A stretch of 64,000 bases of DNA from Paenibacillus sp. YPG26 (GCF_023704175.1 NZ_CP084530.1:3410001-3474000), one strand, 5' to 3'; positions 27,398-36,548 are shown, counted from the first letter of the stretch. Notes: a model not told the origin generated them from the sequence alone. A program made the numbers and translations.

Positions 27398-27461
27398 TTC
27401 TATTTTCCCCGTCCTTCTTTGGAAATCTATAGTTATGAAGTGTTAGTGTTGGTCCATATCG

Positions 27462-28376
27462 CTACACTTTCAAGAATTTGCGGATGGATACGGTGCTTCC
27501 CCAAATGCCGATAGCCAGTCCAAGCCCGATAATTAATCCGGCGAGCGGAAGTCCAACCGACTGAAGAGACACCAGGCGAATCGGAATCGTAAGATCCTGG
27601 CTCACCGATTGGATTAGCTGATAATATCCGGCATACAGAACAGTAACGGTAATGACAGATCCAATAAGTCCTATAAGTGCGCCTTCAATAAAGAAAGGCC
27701 ATCTAATGAAATAATTCGTTGCGCCTACGAGCTTCATGATGCCAATCTCCCTGCGGCGGGCCAGAATGGTGACCCGGATCGTATTGGATATCAGGAACAT
27801 GGCCATAACGCCGAGTCCAATAACAAACACAAATCCAATGTTGCGAATAGCCCGCGTCACTTTGAAGAGCTTCTCAATCGTCCCTTTGCCATAATTGACT
27901 TTATAAATCGGGGCAGCCTTGTACTTCTCGTTAAGTGCGCTGATCTTGCTGGCCACAAAAGGAACTGTAGACGGCTCAACCACTTCTACTTTGAGCGTAT
28001 CCGGAATAGGGTTGGTTGCCTCCGTATACCCTTCCAGAAGGTCCTTGCCGTTCTCCCCCAGCTTCTGTTTGAAGTCCTTCAGTCCTTGGGATCTGGATAC
28101 AAATGTGACCCGGCTTACCTCGGGCATATTGCCGATCTGGGTCTGAACATCCTGGATCGTCTTCTGATCCACCTTGGAATTCAGAAACGCGCTAATCTGA
28201 ACCTGGCTATCTGCCTCATCAGCGAATTGATTGACATTCAGCACAAGCAGAATAAATACACCCAGTATAAAGAGAGACACAATAATTGATGTAATTGATG
28301 CGACAGACATCCAACCGTTACGGAATACGTTCTTCGTACCTTCCCGTAAATGCCGCAAGAAGGTTCTAAAAGTCAT
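27462..28376 (-). CDS. ftsX: Cell-division ABC transporter permease-like protein FtsX
   Basis: A 304-residue FtsX. An N-terminal cytoplasmic segment ([20 protein letters not shown]) is followed by helix 1 near residue 27. A large extracellular loop over about 50-165 binds wall hydrolases in this family. Helices 2-4 lie near 180, 225 and 275, with the conserved [21 protein letters not shown] block near 213-233. It works with FtsE to convert ATP hydrolysis into activation of an external hydrolase. The start ATG at 28376 lies inside the end of ftsE (11-base overlap) with GAGAGGAG in front, so translation is coupled. The M23 gene follows 64 bases downstream. Confidence 0.95.
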   Translation of the reverse strand: MTFRTFLRHLREGTKNVFRNGWMSVASITSIIVSLFILGVFILLVLNVNQFADEADSQVQISAFLNSKVDQKTIQDVQTQIGNMPEVSRVTFVSRSQGLKDFKQKLGENGKDLLEGYTEATNPIPDTLKVEVVEPSTVPFVASKISALNEKYKAAPIYKVNYGKGTIEKLFKVTRAIRNIGFVFVIGLGVMAMFLISNTIRVTILARRREIGIMKLVGATNYFIRWPFFIEGALIGLIGSVITVTVLYAGYYQLIQSVSQDLTIPIRLVSLQSVGLPLAGLIIGLGLAIGIWGSTVSIRKFLKV

Positions 28377-29052
28377 ACCCGTACTCTCCTCTCAGCTGGT
28401 CACGGACAATGTTGCCATGCTCGATGGCGATAACCCGCTTACGCATCGTGTTCACTATGTCCTTGTTGTGCGTTGCCATAACGATCGTTGTGCCCCGGAA
28501 ATTAATCTCGTCCAGCAGCTGCATGATTCCCCACGACGTCTCGGGGTCAAGGTTGCCGGTGGGCTCGTCCGCAATAATGACGGACGGATTATTCACAATC
28601 GCTCTTGCAATCGCCACACGCTGCTGCTCACCGCCCGACAGCTGGGACGGCTCACGATTCGCCTTGCTCTTCAGCCCGACAAGGTCGAGCACCTCGAGCG
28701 TCCGCTTCTTGATGATCTTCTTCGGCGCTTCGATTACCTCAAGCGCAAAAGCCACATTCTCGTATGCCGTCAGCTTCGGCAGCAGTCTGAAATCTTGAAA
28801 TATAACGCCGATATTCCGGCGGACGTAAGGAATCTTACGCGGCTTCAGCTTGCCAATGTTGAATCCATTTACCGAAATCTGGCCCTTGGTAGGCACTTCT
28901 TCTCTATAAATAAGCTTCATAAACGTAGACTTCCCCGCACCTGAGGGACCAACGAGATACACAAACTCATTGCGGTCAATCTTCACCGATACGCCTTGAA
29001 GGGCGTGTGTTCCGTTCGCATAAGTCTTCCAGACATCCTGCATTTCTATCAC
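28366..29052 (-). CDS. ftsE: Cell-division ATP-binding protein FtsE
   Basis: A 228-residue ABC ATPase. Walker A is [15 protein letters not shown] near residue 35, the signature [14 protein letters not shown] near 138 and Walker [13 protein letters not shown] near 158. The H-loop MATHN lies near 193. It pairs with FtsX to control wall hydrolysis in elongation, division and (in B. subtilis) entry into sporulation. The start is GTG 29052 with AGGAAG upstream; an in-frame ATG at 29043 is possible. It is the first gene of the ftsE-ftsX-M23 operon. All catalytic motifs are intact. Confidence 0.96.
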   Translation of the reverse strand: MIEMQDVWKTYANGTHALQGVSVKIDRNEFVYLVGPSGAGKSTFMKLIYREEVPTKGQISVNGFNIGKLKPRKIPYVRRNIGVIFQDFRLLPKLTAYENVAFALEVIEAPKKIIKKRTLEVLDLVGLKSKANREPSQLSGGEQQRVAIARAIVNNPSVIIADEPTGNLDPETSWGIMQLLDEINFRGTTIVMATHNKDIVNTMRKRVIAIEHGNIVRDQLRGEYGYDF

Positions 29053-29485
29053 AGCATCACTTCCTAAAAATTTATGTCTCTACAGAATGAACCTACTATA
29101 TATCAGGCTATCTATATGAATGAGTTAAGGTATGTTCCAAGCTAATAAAACTTCGACATGTTCCAGCCAAATCCTTTAAAAGATGAGCAATTTCATCAGT
29201 CCGTTAATCATTGTAACAAATTTGTTACCATTTGAGTACCCCGCAAGTTTCCATTCTTTTTACATATACATAGCTTAAGTCCCTTTGTTCACACGAATGT
29301 AACGGTGCCCAGCAAGCAGCCTTTTCCAATCTAACCTTGATAAGACGCCATTCAAAAAAATGATATTGCGGAGAGACAGAAGCGGATTTGCATCAGCATC
29401 TTGTTCAGCCTCACCTTATATATCGGTCGTCAGGCTGCCTTGGCTTAAGCACCCTGCCCCACAATAACTATTAAGGGTGATACGA
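29053..29485. other. Divergent promoter region between ftsE and the VanW gene
   Basis: No gene. It contains a perfect 16-base palindrome, GTAACAAATTTGTTAC, at 29213-29228, a likely operator. A possible minus-strand promoter for ftsE is TTGGAA, 18 bases, TATAGA, roughly at 29110-29145. No sigma-D-like box was recognised. Confidence 0.5.
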
Positions 29486-30940
29486 ATGAAAAAGCTTCAT
29501 GTCCTTCTGATAGTCCTTGCTTCCCTCCTGCTGCTTGCGGCCGTCTCCTTCGGACTGCTGCAATTGTACGCTTCCAGAACTACCGTGCCTTCAGGAGTAC
29601 AGGTAGGCGGAATTGAAATCGGGGGATTACCTCTACACACAGCCCGGATCAGAATGGAGAAGGAGCTATCCCGGATGGAGAACGCACCGGTTGTCTTCTC
29701 CATTCCCGCCAGCGGAACAAGCCCTCCGCTTATAGTTCAGGCTAATTGGAGACAGGCGGGAGTTCATTATACAGCCAAGGAATGGCTGAATGCGGCGCAG
29801 CAGCTTACCCAAGGCTCCATCTGGAGCCGCGCGTCAGCGAGGTGGCGTCTGGCCAAGCGGTGGAGCTTGTCGGTTCATTGGGACAAGACCCGTCTCCGGA
29901 GGACCTTCAGTCCCTCTTGGGAGGTCCGGCAGTTCGGAGAATCACTCAACGCCAAACGGATAATCGGTTCGGATGACAGCATCAGCTACGAGCCAGGACA
30001 GCCTGTGACACGTATTGACTGGGCAGAATTCGAGAATACATTCAGACAGTCTATTCCTGCTTCTATTCATAGAGATATGATGGATTTACCAACAAGGATT
30101 CCGGTGGCTCTGAGGCCCGCCAACCCTGCTGTTACACTGGACACACTTAGAAGCCAGGGCATTCAGCGCAAAATATCCGAATTCTCCACCTCCCTTCTAT
30201 CCAGCAAAGCAGGCAGACTGCATAACATAGAGGCTGCTGCCAAGGTGATCGACGACATGCTGCTCGCTCCCGGGGAGATATTCGACTATGCCAAAGTGAT
30301 TGACAAGGCTGAACATGAGTACGGCTTCAAGCCTGCGCCGGTGATTGTGCAGGGCAAGCTTGTTCCGGGAATTGGCGGAGGAATCTGTCAGGTCTCCAGC
30401 ACACTGTATAATGCGGCAATTCGGGCCGGACTAGGCATTGTAGAGCGGCGTAACCACTCTCTGCCGGTCAGCTATCTGCCTAAGGGGCAGGATGCTACTT
30501 TTGCCAAGGGATTCATTAATTTCCGCTTCAAGAATACGACTACCCACTATATTCTGATTAAAGCCGCCCTGAATATGGACAATCTGAGCATCAAGCTATT
30601 CGGGGATATTCCGGACAATGTCAGCTATAGACTCGACTCCCGGACCGTGAAGCTTCTGCCCATTCCCCAGAAGTTCGTCAAGAATAATACACTGGCCCTC
30701 GGGGAGCAGCAGGTTATTCAGCAGGGGAAGATGGGTTATATTGTCGAGACTTACCGGATTAAGTATGTAGACGGAGAGATCGCTGAGACCCGGAAAATAT
30801 CCCGGGATACTTATCATCCCCAACCCGCGGTTATCGCCATTAATATGCCTGATCAGAGCAGGGCTCCTTCTGAACCTGAAGGTTCACAAGCCCCTCTGAT
30901 CGAAGATGGCGTACAAGGGCCGATATTCTCCGGCCCGTGA
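29486..30940 (+). CDS. VanW-family exported or membrane-anchored protein
   Basis: A 484-residue protein. An N-terminal hydrophobic segment (VLLIVLASLLLLAAVSFGLL) is an uncleaved anchor or signal. A peptidoglycan-binding-4-like region follows at about 35-225. The VanW domain covers about 245-380, with the family signatures GEIFDYAKVIDKA, PGIGGGICQVSSTLYNAAI and NHSLPVSYLP. The C-terminal part (about 390-450) is G5/beta-rich. VanW proteins accompany vancomycin-resistance clusters but also occur widely in spore formers with no resistance link; their reaction is unknown. The start ATG at 29486 has AAGGGTGA five bases upstream; GTG 29477 overlaps that site. Single-gene unit ending in a very strong hairpin. 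Confidence 0.87.
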   Translation: MKKLHVLLIVLASLLLLAAVSFGLLQLYASRTTVPSGVQVGGIEIGGLPLHTARIRMEKELSRMENAPVVFSIPASGTSPPLIVQANWRQAGVHYTAKEWLNAAQQLTQGSIWSRASARWRLAKRWSLSVHWDKTRLRRTFSPSWEVRQFGESLNAKRIIGSDDSISYEPGQPVTRIDWAEFENTFRQSIPASIHRDMMDLPTRIPVALRPANPAVTLDTLRSQGIQRKISEFSTSLLSSKAGRLHNIEAAAKVIDDMLLAPGEIFDYAKVIDKAEHEYGFKPAPVIVQGKLVPGIGGGICQVSSTLYNAAIRAGLGIVERRNHSLPVSYLPKGQDATFAKGFINFRFKNTTTHYILIKAALNMDNLSIKLFGDIPDNVSYRLDSRTVKLLPIPQKFVKNNTLALGEQQVIQQGKMGYIVETYRIKYVDGEIAETRKISRDTYHPQPAVIAINMPDQSRAPSEPEGSQAPLIEDGVQGPIFSGP

Positions 30941-30944
30941 CAGA

Positions 30945-30989
30945 AAAGGACTCTACACCAAGACCAATGGTCTTGGTGTAGAGTCCTTT
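30945..30989. terminator. Perfect 21-pair bidirectional terminator hairpin
   Basis: The arm at 30945-30965 and its exact complement at 30969-30989 are separated by only three bases. It sits between the convergent VanW and MFS genes, five bases after the VanW stop, and should stop transcription from both sides. Confidence 0.85.
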
Positions 30990-31065
30990 GAGCATTTTCG
31001 CAGTCATATGCGCGGAGTCTTCTCAGCCCTTCATAGGCCGTGCGCGGAGTTCTCTCAGCATAGGG

Positions 31066-32607
31066 TTAATGTCCCGCCTGATACTCTCCTTCAAGCTCAG
31101 CATGCGGATCCATCTTGTCACGTCCCATGAAGAACGCCGCTACCAAGGCCAACGCAGCCGGAATGATCGCCCATACGAACGTCTGCACGATGGAAGACGA
31201 CATAGCAGCAGAGATATTCTCCAGAATCTGCGGAGGAATTGCTTGGCGCAGCTCTGGAGACAGCAGCGCATGCGGATCCTTGAGATCCAGCTCTTTCGGC
31301 AGCGGTGCCGCGGAGCCGTCCGCCCCGCTCATCGATTCGGTAAGCTTCTTCGTGAACATATGGCTCTGGATGATACCAAATACCGTAATTCCGAGCGTCA
31401 TCCCCAGCGAACGGAGGAAGTTAAGCGTGGAGCTCGCGGAGCCGCGTTCGTGCGGCCTCACGGAGTGAATGGCTGCGTTGCTCAGTACGGAGAACGAAGC
31501 CCCGATGCCAAGACCCACCAGAATCATGAAGAAGCGCAGGGTCCACAGCGTGGTGGACTCATCCAGGGTGGTGAGCAGCCCAAGGCCAACAATAAGCAAG
31601 GCCAGAGTAGGAATCATGATGGTGCGGTATTTGAGCTTCGTCATCAGGAATCCGCCCATCGTGGCGGTGATTACGGATCCCAGCATCATAGGCAGGAGCA
31701 CCAGTCCAGAATTCGTCGGCTTTCCGCCGAGTACGCCTTGTATAAAGATCGGGATGTATACCGATGCGGTAATAAAGGCAGCACCGCTGAGAATACCGAT
31801 GACGTTGCTTGACCAGTAGATCCGGCTTTTGAACATTTTGAATGAAATGATCGGTTCTTTCGCCTTGCTCTCTGCAACAAGGAACAAGATAGCAAGCACC
31901 GCGAAGCCTGCGAACAAGCCAAGAATCTGCCACGAATCCCAGGCATACTTCTTGCCGCCAAGCTCAAGCGCGAACATTAGACAGATGACCGCACCAACCA
32001 GCGTCATTGCCCCGGCCCAGTCAATCTGCTGCTTGGCATGCTGACGGGACTCATGATAGAAGAAAGCAATAAATACTAAGGCAATCAAGCCCAGCGGCAG
32101 ATTAATATAGAAGATCCATTCCCAATGCGCGTATTCTGTCAAATAAGCACCGAGCAGCGGCCCGAAGATGCTGGACAGGCCGAATACGGCACCGAAGAGG
32201 CCGCCCAGCTTACCTCTGGACTCTACCGGTACAGCATCGAACATAATGGTGAAGGCGATCGGAACAAGCGCTCCGGCCCCAATCCCCTGAATCGCGCGGT
32301 AAATACTCAGTTCAACGATGGACGTTGCCGTTCCGCACAGCGCGGACCCGATCATGAACACGATGATACCGAATATGAAGAATCTCTTCCTGCCGTACAT
32401 ATCTGACAGCTTGCCAAATATCGGCATCCCCGCCATCTCCGCAACCATGTAGGCCGAGGTCACCCAGACGAATTTGTCCAGGCCGCCGAGCTTGCCGACG
32501 ATATCCCCCATGGCCGTAGCCACAATGGTATTATCCATTGACGCCATCAGAATACCGAGCAGCAGACCTGCTAGAACCAGGCCCATATTATTCTTTTTCA
32601 CTTCCAT
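31066..32607 (-). CDS. Multidrug MFS exporter, DHA2 family (EmrB/QacA type, 14 helices)
   Basis: A 513-residue drug:H+ antiporter-like membrane protein. Motif A (GKLSDMYGRKRFFI) lies near residue 65 and the DHA2 motif (LDKFVWVTSAYMV) near 42. Asp in MASMDNTIVATAM of helix 1 is the usual D1 proton-coupling residue. Helices are regular and total about 14; a variable extracellular loop near 425-470 carries SGADGSAAPLPKELDLKDP. The substrate is not predictable. The start ATG at 32607 is used because longer starts overlap the bactofilin gene; AAGGAG lies 13 bases upstream, a long spacing. It follows the bactofilin operon by 23 bases, so it may be co-transcribed, though a functional link is doubtful. 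It ends at the shared hairpin with the VanW gene. Confidence 0.9.
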   Translation of the reverse strand: MEVKKNNMGLVLAGLLLGILMASMDNTIVATAMGDIVGKLGGLDKFVWVTSAYMVAEMAGMPIFGKLSDMYGRKRFFIFGIIVFMIGSALCGTATSIVELSIYRAIQGIGAGALVPIAFTIMFDAVPVESRGKLGGLFGAVFGLSSIFGPLLGAYLTEYAHWEWIFYINLPLGLIALVFIAFFYHESRQHAKQQIDWAGAMTLVGAVICLMFALELGGKKYAWDSWQILGLFAGFAVLAILFLVAESKAKEPIISFKMFKSRIYWSSNVIGILSGAAFITASVYIPIFIQGVLGGKPTNSGLVLLPMMLGSVITATMGGFLMTKLKYRTIMIPTLALLIVGLGLLTTLDESTTLWTLRFFMILVGLGIGASFSVLSNAAIHSVRPHERGSASSTLNFLRSLGMTLGITVFGIIQSHMFTKKLTESMSGADGSAAPLPKELDLKDPHALLSPELRQAIPPQILENISAAMSSSIVQTFVWAIIPAALALVAAFFMGRDKMDPHAELEGEYQAGH

Positions 32608-32630
32608 TGAGTAATAATTTCTCCTTTTCC

Positions 32631-33371
32631 CTATCCTATTTGGTTGCACTGTTCTATTCTGGAGCTGTCATCCTGATGAAATGATTCTATATATTCAACC
32701 AGGCCTATCTTACAGCCCGGACCGATTGTTACCCGGCTTCCCCGCACCAATCCGGCTTCCGTATTCTCCAGTTCTATTACATCGCCTTCAATACAATCCA
32801 CACTCAGCTGTCTCGGACCACCTGTATTGAACATACCGAGCATGGCCCAGACCCCGCCTGAAGGCTTGATCCGAATCTGCCCCCCGCCGATCTCCTTGAT
32901 CCGGCTGTCTCCGAACAGCTTAATCTCTACCTTCTCCGCATTCAGCATCCCATCCATATGCACGGAGCCATGGAGCCTGAATTCTTCCGCCTGACAGCCG
33001 CTGCTATCGGTATTATAACCGGATAGTTCCATTTGTTCACCGTTTTTTTGTCCTTCGGTAACGGTCTTCCCCCTCATCTTGACACTCTGGGACTCCGATT
33101 CACCGCCTACGTGAAGCTTACCAGTCATATTTAATTTCTCTCCCTCAAGAGAGCCTTTGATACTCAGTTCCCCGGTAAGTTTTAGCGAGCCTGTCTTCAC
33201 CTTCCCGTAGACCACAGCATTACCTGTGCACTTGAAGCTTAGCGCATCAACATCCCCGTTCAGCTCTGCCTCTCCCACAATACTAAGCTTCCCGACTCTT
33301 CCTCCGGCCGACCCGCCACTGCCTACAATCTTCACATCCGGCCGTTCCTGCAGCATATTATTTTCCTCCAT
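32631..33371 (-). CDS. bacF: Bactofilin-like polymer-forming protein, YhbF/BacF type
   Basis: A 246-residue protein whose middle is a right-handed beta-helix of the bactofilin type. It shows repeating short strands with Gly turns (LNGDVDALSFKCTGNAVVYG, LTGELSIKGSLEGEKLNMTG). The C-terminal block VIELENTEAGLVRGSRVTIGPGCKIGLVEYIE is shared with the upstream paralogue. The B. subtilis pair YhbE/YhbF (BacE/BacF) are bactofilins needed for swimming, probably acting in flagellar assembly; the assignment as BacF rests on order yhbD-E-F and sequence type. Two starts are possible: ATG 33371 (AAGGAG ten bases upstream) or ATG 33356 (GGAGG eight bases upstream, inside the first five codons). It is the third gene of the operon, 37 bases after bacE. 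Confidence 0.82.
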   Translation of the reverse strand: MEENNMLQERPDVKIVGSGGSAGGRVGKLSIVGEAELNGDVDALSFKCTGNAVVYGKVKTGSLKLTGELSIKGSLEGEKLNMTGKLHVGGESESQSVKMRGKTVTEGQKNGEQMELSGYNTDSSGCQAEEFRLHGSVHMDGMLNAEKVEIKLFGDSRIKEIGGGQIRIKPSGGVWAMLGMFNTGGPRQLSVDCIEGDVIELENTEAGLVRGSRVTIGPGCKIGLVEYIESFHQDDSSRIEQCNQIG

Positions 33372-33408
33372 GAATTACCCGCTCCTTTATGCCAAAATGT
33401 CTCACTCT

Positions 33409-34131
33409 TTATATATGCTTGGCTTTGGATACATCTGACTTTGGATCCGCCTCATAGGTTTCTTTATATTCAACATACTCAATCTCACAGCCGGGGCCTA
33501 TGCGCACCCGACTCCCGCGCACCACACGCGCTTTGGTGTTCTCAAGCTCAATATCGTCACCCTCAATCACATCCGCTGTAAATCTCGAAGCCAGCCTGCC
33601 CGAGAACATCTCCAGCACCCTGCGGGTCCTGCTGTGCTTACGGATCGTAATATGCTCCCCGCCGATTTCCCGTGCACGGCAATTGCCAATCATCTCGATC
33701 TTCACCGTACCTGCGTTCAACAGTCCCTCTATTTGAATATTCCCCTGCAGCTCAAGCGTCTCACACTGCAAATCACCCTTGAGACTGAGAGATCCGTAGA
33801 TCTCTGCATGTTCGCCGCTTGCTCCCGCTCCGCCTTTAAAGATGCCATTCATCACGAGCTTATCGAAGCGAACCTCCTGCTCCACCTTCAGCATTCCATC
33901 CGTATGCAAATCCCCGCTCTGCACAGGCCCGGTAATCTTCCCGGTTCCATTAATATGGATGCGTCCTGCCGTCAGAGGAGCATTCAGCTTCATTTGGCCG
34001 CTGCAATGCAGCTCCTCACACTGAACCTCTCCGTTAATCGTTCCGACGCCATCAATCAGGACGCGGTTATAGCGGCCTCCCGCGGCTTTTCCTACACCAT
34101 TCAGCTTCATATCCCGAATCACATGCTCCAC
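33409..34131 (-). CDS. bacE: Bactofilin-like polymer-forming protein, YhbE/BacE type
   Basis: A 240-residue paralogue of the downstream bactofilin. Repeating beta-helix turns run from about 10 to 160 (INGEVQCEELHCSGQMKLNA, ITGPVQSGDLHTDGMLKVEQ). The shared C-terminal signature DDIELENTKARVVRGSRVRIGPGCEIEYVEYKE lies near 190-222. Like other bactofilins it lacks a signal peptide or membrane helix, so it should form cytoplasmic filaments. BacE in B. subtilis is required for swimming; a like role fits the many motility genes in this window but is inferred. The start ATG at 34131 is two bases from the yhbD stop, so translation is probably coupled. Confidence 0.83.
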   Translation of the reverse strand: MEHVIRDMKLNGVGKAAGGRYNRVLIDGVGTINGEVQCEELHCSGQMKLNAPLTAGRIHINGTGKITGPVQSGDLHTDGMLKVEQEVRFDKLVMNGIFKGGAGASGEHAEIYGSLSLKGDLQCETLELQGNIQIEGLLNAGTVKIEMIGNCRAREIGGEHITIRKHSRTRRVLEMFSGRLASRFTADVIEGDDIELENTKARVVRGSRVRIGPGCEIEYVEYKETYEADPKSDVSKAKHI

Positions 34132-34133
34132 AG

Positions 34134-34769
34134 TTATTCCCCTCCCTCTCCAATTCTCAGCTTAAGCTCTTCCGTAGCCTGGGCTAGGGATAGCCGGACA
34201 ACTTCCTTCACCCCGGAGTCGAAATAAACCTCGCTATCTCTGGACATCAGAATGAACGCCGCTACACCCATTTTGCGAATAAGCACCAGCTGGCAGTCCT
34301 TCCCCGCGAAGGCCGGATAATGCACCGACAAAGTCTGAATTAACAGCTTCCCTTCATCCAGTGATATCTCCCCGCTTCTCAGCAGCTGCTCAAGCACGAA
34401 TACAGAGAGAATCTTCTCGAATCTGAATGGGCCATCATGACCCAAGGTGTTCAAATACACATCAAGCGCAATATTGGTAACAATGTTACGTTCCAGCAAT
34501 TGATCTGCGGTTAGAGAGATCTCCTTCAAGCTGGGCGAGAACACATCAGCCAGCTCATCGAGTGAGAGTCCGTCTTTCATGTTGAGTATTTTATCAATCC
34601 GGGAGAGAATCTTCTCTTTGGGAAAAAAGGTCTCCTGTCCCGTAAAGGAAGACTTTCGGATGAACCAGTCCTCTGGAATCAGGCTTTTCCGCTTCCAGCG
34701 GTACAGCTGACCATAGGAGATTCCGGTCAGGTCCAAAAGCTCCTTTTTGGATATCAATTCATTATTCAT
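34134..34769 (-). CDS. yhbD: YhbD-type HTH protein of the bactofilin operon (DUF4004)
   Basis: A 211-residue protein. Residues 5-70 form a MerR-like winged HTH (SKKELLDLTGISYGQLYRWKRK, then a wing with GQETFFPKEKILSRI). The rest is alpha-helical with no recognised ligand site (ADVFSPSLKEISLTADQLLE). B. subtilis YhbD is the DUF4004 protein encoded just upstream of the bactofilins YhbE and YhbF, so both family and order match. A regulatory role, perhaps of its own operon, is inferred from the HTH and from the palindrome in its promoter. The start ATG at 34769 has GAAGGAGGGA in front. Confidence 0.82.
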   Translation of the reverse strand: MNNELISKKELLDLTGISYGQLYRWKRKSLIPEDWFIRKSSFTGQETFFPKEKILSRIDKILNMKDGLSLDELADVFSPSLKEISLTADQLLERNIVTNIALDVYLNTLGHDGPFRFEKILSVFVLEQLLRSGEISLDEGKLLIQTLSVHYPAFAGKDCQLVLIRKMGVAAFILMSRDSEVYFDSGVKEVVRLSLAQATEELKLRIGEGGE

Positions 34770-34794
34770 TACGTTCCCTCCTTCTTGCAGTCTT

Positions 34795-34824
34795 AGTGTA
34801 ACATAACATTGTTACGTTATGCAA
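34795..34824 (-). promoter_or_regulatory. Candidate promoter of the bactofilin operon with a palindrome in its spacer
   Basis: On the minus strand, TTGCAT (34819-34824), 18 bases, then TACACT (34795-34800). The spacer and edges hold a 21-base palindrome at 34799-34819 (half sites TAACATAACA and TGTTACGTTA, one mismatch). A palindrome between -35 and -10 is the usual MerR-family layout, which suits the YhbD HTH. Box scores are modest. Confidence 0.6.
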
Positions 34825-34863
34825 TTCATTTATTCACTATACAGCTTCTGATTACAAGACAAC

Positions 34864-34908
34864 AAAAAGAGCGGCAGCCCAGAACCTAAGATTCTGAACT
34901 GCCGCTCT
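34864..34908 (-). terminator. Intrinsic terminator of the chemoreceptor gene
   Basis: AGAGCGGCAG and CTGCCGCTCT with a further inner CAGAA/TTCTG pair. On the minus strand it is followed by TTTTTG. It lies about 110 bases after the stop at 35019. Confidence 0.85.
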
Positions 34909-35018
34909 ATGATGTGACTGATTAAAGGCTCAGCCCTGCTGTAAGATCGATGCAAGCCTGCTCTCTCTTCGTACGATACGAACAGGTTACGGCTTAATTA
35001 CTTAATTACCGCTCCATA

Positions 35019-36464
35019 CTACTTAATTACTGCTTCAAGCTTGTTCATCATGCCGCTTAGCTGATTGACCCAGTTGACCATATCTACGATATGCTGCTGC
35101 TGGGCATGCGAGCTGGCCAATACCTGCTCTACCGAAGCCGCAGATTCTTCAGTAAATGCAGCTACCGTAGTCACCTCTTGAAGCACCGTCTCGGAAGACT
35201 GCTGCAGTCTGGCATTCATATCCCGAATCTGTTCAGCCTGCCGGAGCACCTCCGCCGTGTTGGCATGAATCCCGTCGAACAGCTGTTCCACGCTAAGCGC
35301 TGACTCCTTACCCTCGGTAACAACCGTAAGACCATCCCTGACCAGGCTTGATGCTTGGGTGATCCGGCTCTGGATGGCAGCCAGAATAGCGGCAATCTCG
35401 GTTGAAGCCTCCTGCGCATGCTGAGCCAGCTTGCGGATCTCGGTGGCAACTACCGAGAATCCTTGGCCATGTTCGCCTGCCCGCGCCGCTTCAATAGAAG
35501 CATTCAGAGAGAGCAGATTGGTCTGGTTCGCAATCTCGCCAATCATCTCCACAATACTTCCAATCTTCTGATTCTCCCGATTAACCTCTTCCATAACACC
35601 TGATGTATCCGAGACAATATGATTAATCTGATTGATTTTGCTGGCCAGATCCTTCATTTGACCTTGACCCTGGGTTGTGAATTCAGCGGTGACCCTCGAT
35701 TTATCACTTAAGTCCGTCGAAGCTTCTGTGGCGGCATTAACATTCTGATTCACCTGCTCCATCGCTTCTGAAATATCCGTGACACTGACGGACTGCGTTG
35801 CAATTCCGCTTGCAATCTCGTTGAAGGCAAGAACAACCTGACCCGAGATCTCCCCGGTATCTTCCGCATTCTTCTGAAGGTTCGTGATGGACGTTCCGAG
35901 CACATGGACGGACTCCTTCACCTCTACCAGCACCTCTTCCGTCCTATCCTTGGCGGCTGCCGATTCGACTGCGCTGGCTTCCTGCTGACGGTGCATTTTC
36001 GCACCGATAAGACTTTGGGCTACTAACGCCCCCAGGATGACGAAGATATACGCATTCATATAAAACACACTTTCACCCGCGAAAGTCTCTTTTGTCAGCA
36101 CAAAGTACGTTGTCATGCCCATGGCCACCAAGCCATTCAGGAGCAGCGGACGATAATTGTGGTAGATCGTGATAATCGCAAGTGACAGGAAGATCAGAAA
36201 ATAGCCGCTGAATGCCTCGCTAGCCTCGATAAAGAAAAACGTGATCAAGTTAAGCCCGATGGCTACCAGGTACATGACATAGCGGACAGCGATCCTTCTC
36301 CATAGCAGAAGCACACAGAGAATGCAGATTGGCAATCCGCTTATAGCCAATGTCACCCGGAAGTGGTTGGAAGCGGAGAGTCCGATACCCAGTAATAACA
36401 ATACACATAAGAGCCATACCATCAGTTTGTTACGTTGATGAAGTGCCAGTAATTTGTCAGACAT
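35019..36464 (-). CDS. Methyl-accepting chemotaxis protein with six membrane helices
   Basis: A 481-residue chemoreceptor-like signaller. Six membrane helices lie within residues 12-155, with only short loops outside. It therefore lacks the usual periplasmic ligand domain and HAMP, and may sense membrane or cytoplasmic cues. The signalling domain covers about 200-480. Its hairpin tip reads [38 protein letters not shown] near 310-348, the kinase- and CheW-binding signature. A methylation-helix pattern with QN and EE pairs flanks the tip. The start is ATG 36464. It is transcribed on its own between argH and the bactofilin operon, with its own terminator. Confidence 0.92.
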   Translation of the reverse strand: MSDKLLALHQRNKLMVWLLCVLLLLGIGLSASNHFRVTLAISGLPICILCVLLLWRRIAVRYVMYLVAIGLNLITFFFIEASEAFSGYFLIFLSLAIITIYHNYRPLLLNGLVAMGMTTYFVLTKETFAGESVFYMNAYIFVILGALVAQSLIGAKMHRQQEASAVESAAAKDRTEEVLVEVKESVHVLGTSITNLQKNAEDTGEISGQVVLAFNEIASGIATQSVSVTDISEAMEQVNQNVNAATEASTDLSDKSRVTAEFTTQGQGQMKDLASKINQINHIVSDTSGVMEEVNRENQKIGSIVEMIGEIANQTNLLSLNASIEAARAGEHGQGFSVVATEIRKLAQHAQEASTEIAAILAAIQSRITQASSLVRDGLTVVTEGKESALSVEQLFDGIHANTAEVLRQAEQIRDMNARLQQSSETVLQEVTTVAAFTEESAASVEQVLASSHAQQQHIVDMVNWVNQLSGMMNKLEAVIK

Positions 36465-36548
36465 TGTGGTTCACATACTCCCTACATTTTTTTAATTAAT
36501 ATATCGGCATTTTCCTATGAAAATATTTGCAGGGTATCTATGAAAATA

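Noticed and set aside
29486..30940. VanW gene as evidence of a vancomycin-resistance cluster
   Set aside because: No vanHAX, vanRS or vanY genes are nearby; VanW-family proteins are widespread in spore formers without resistance.
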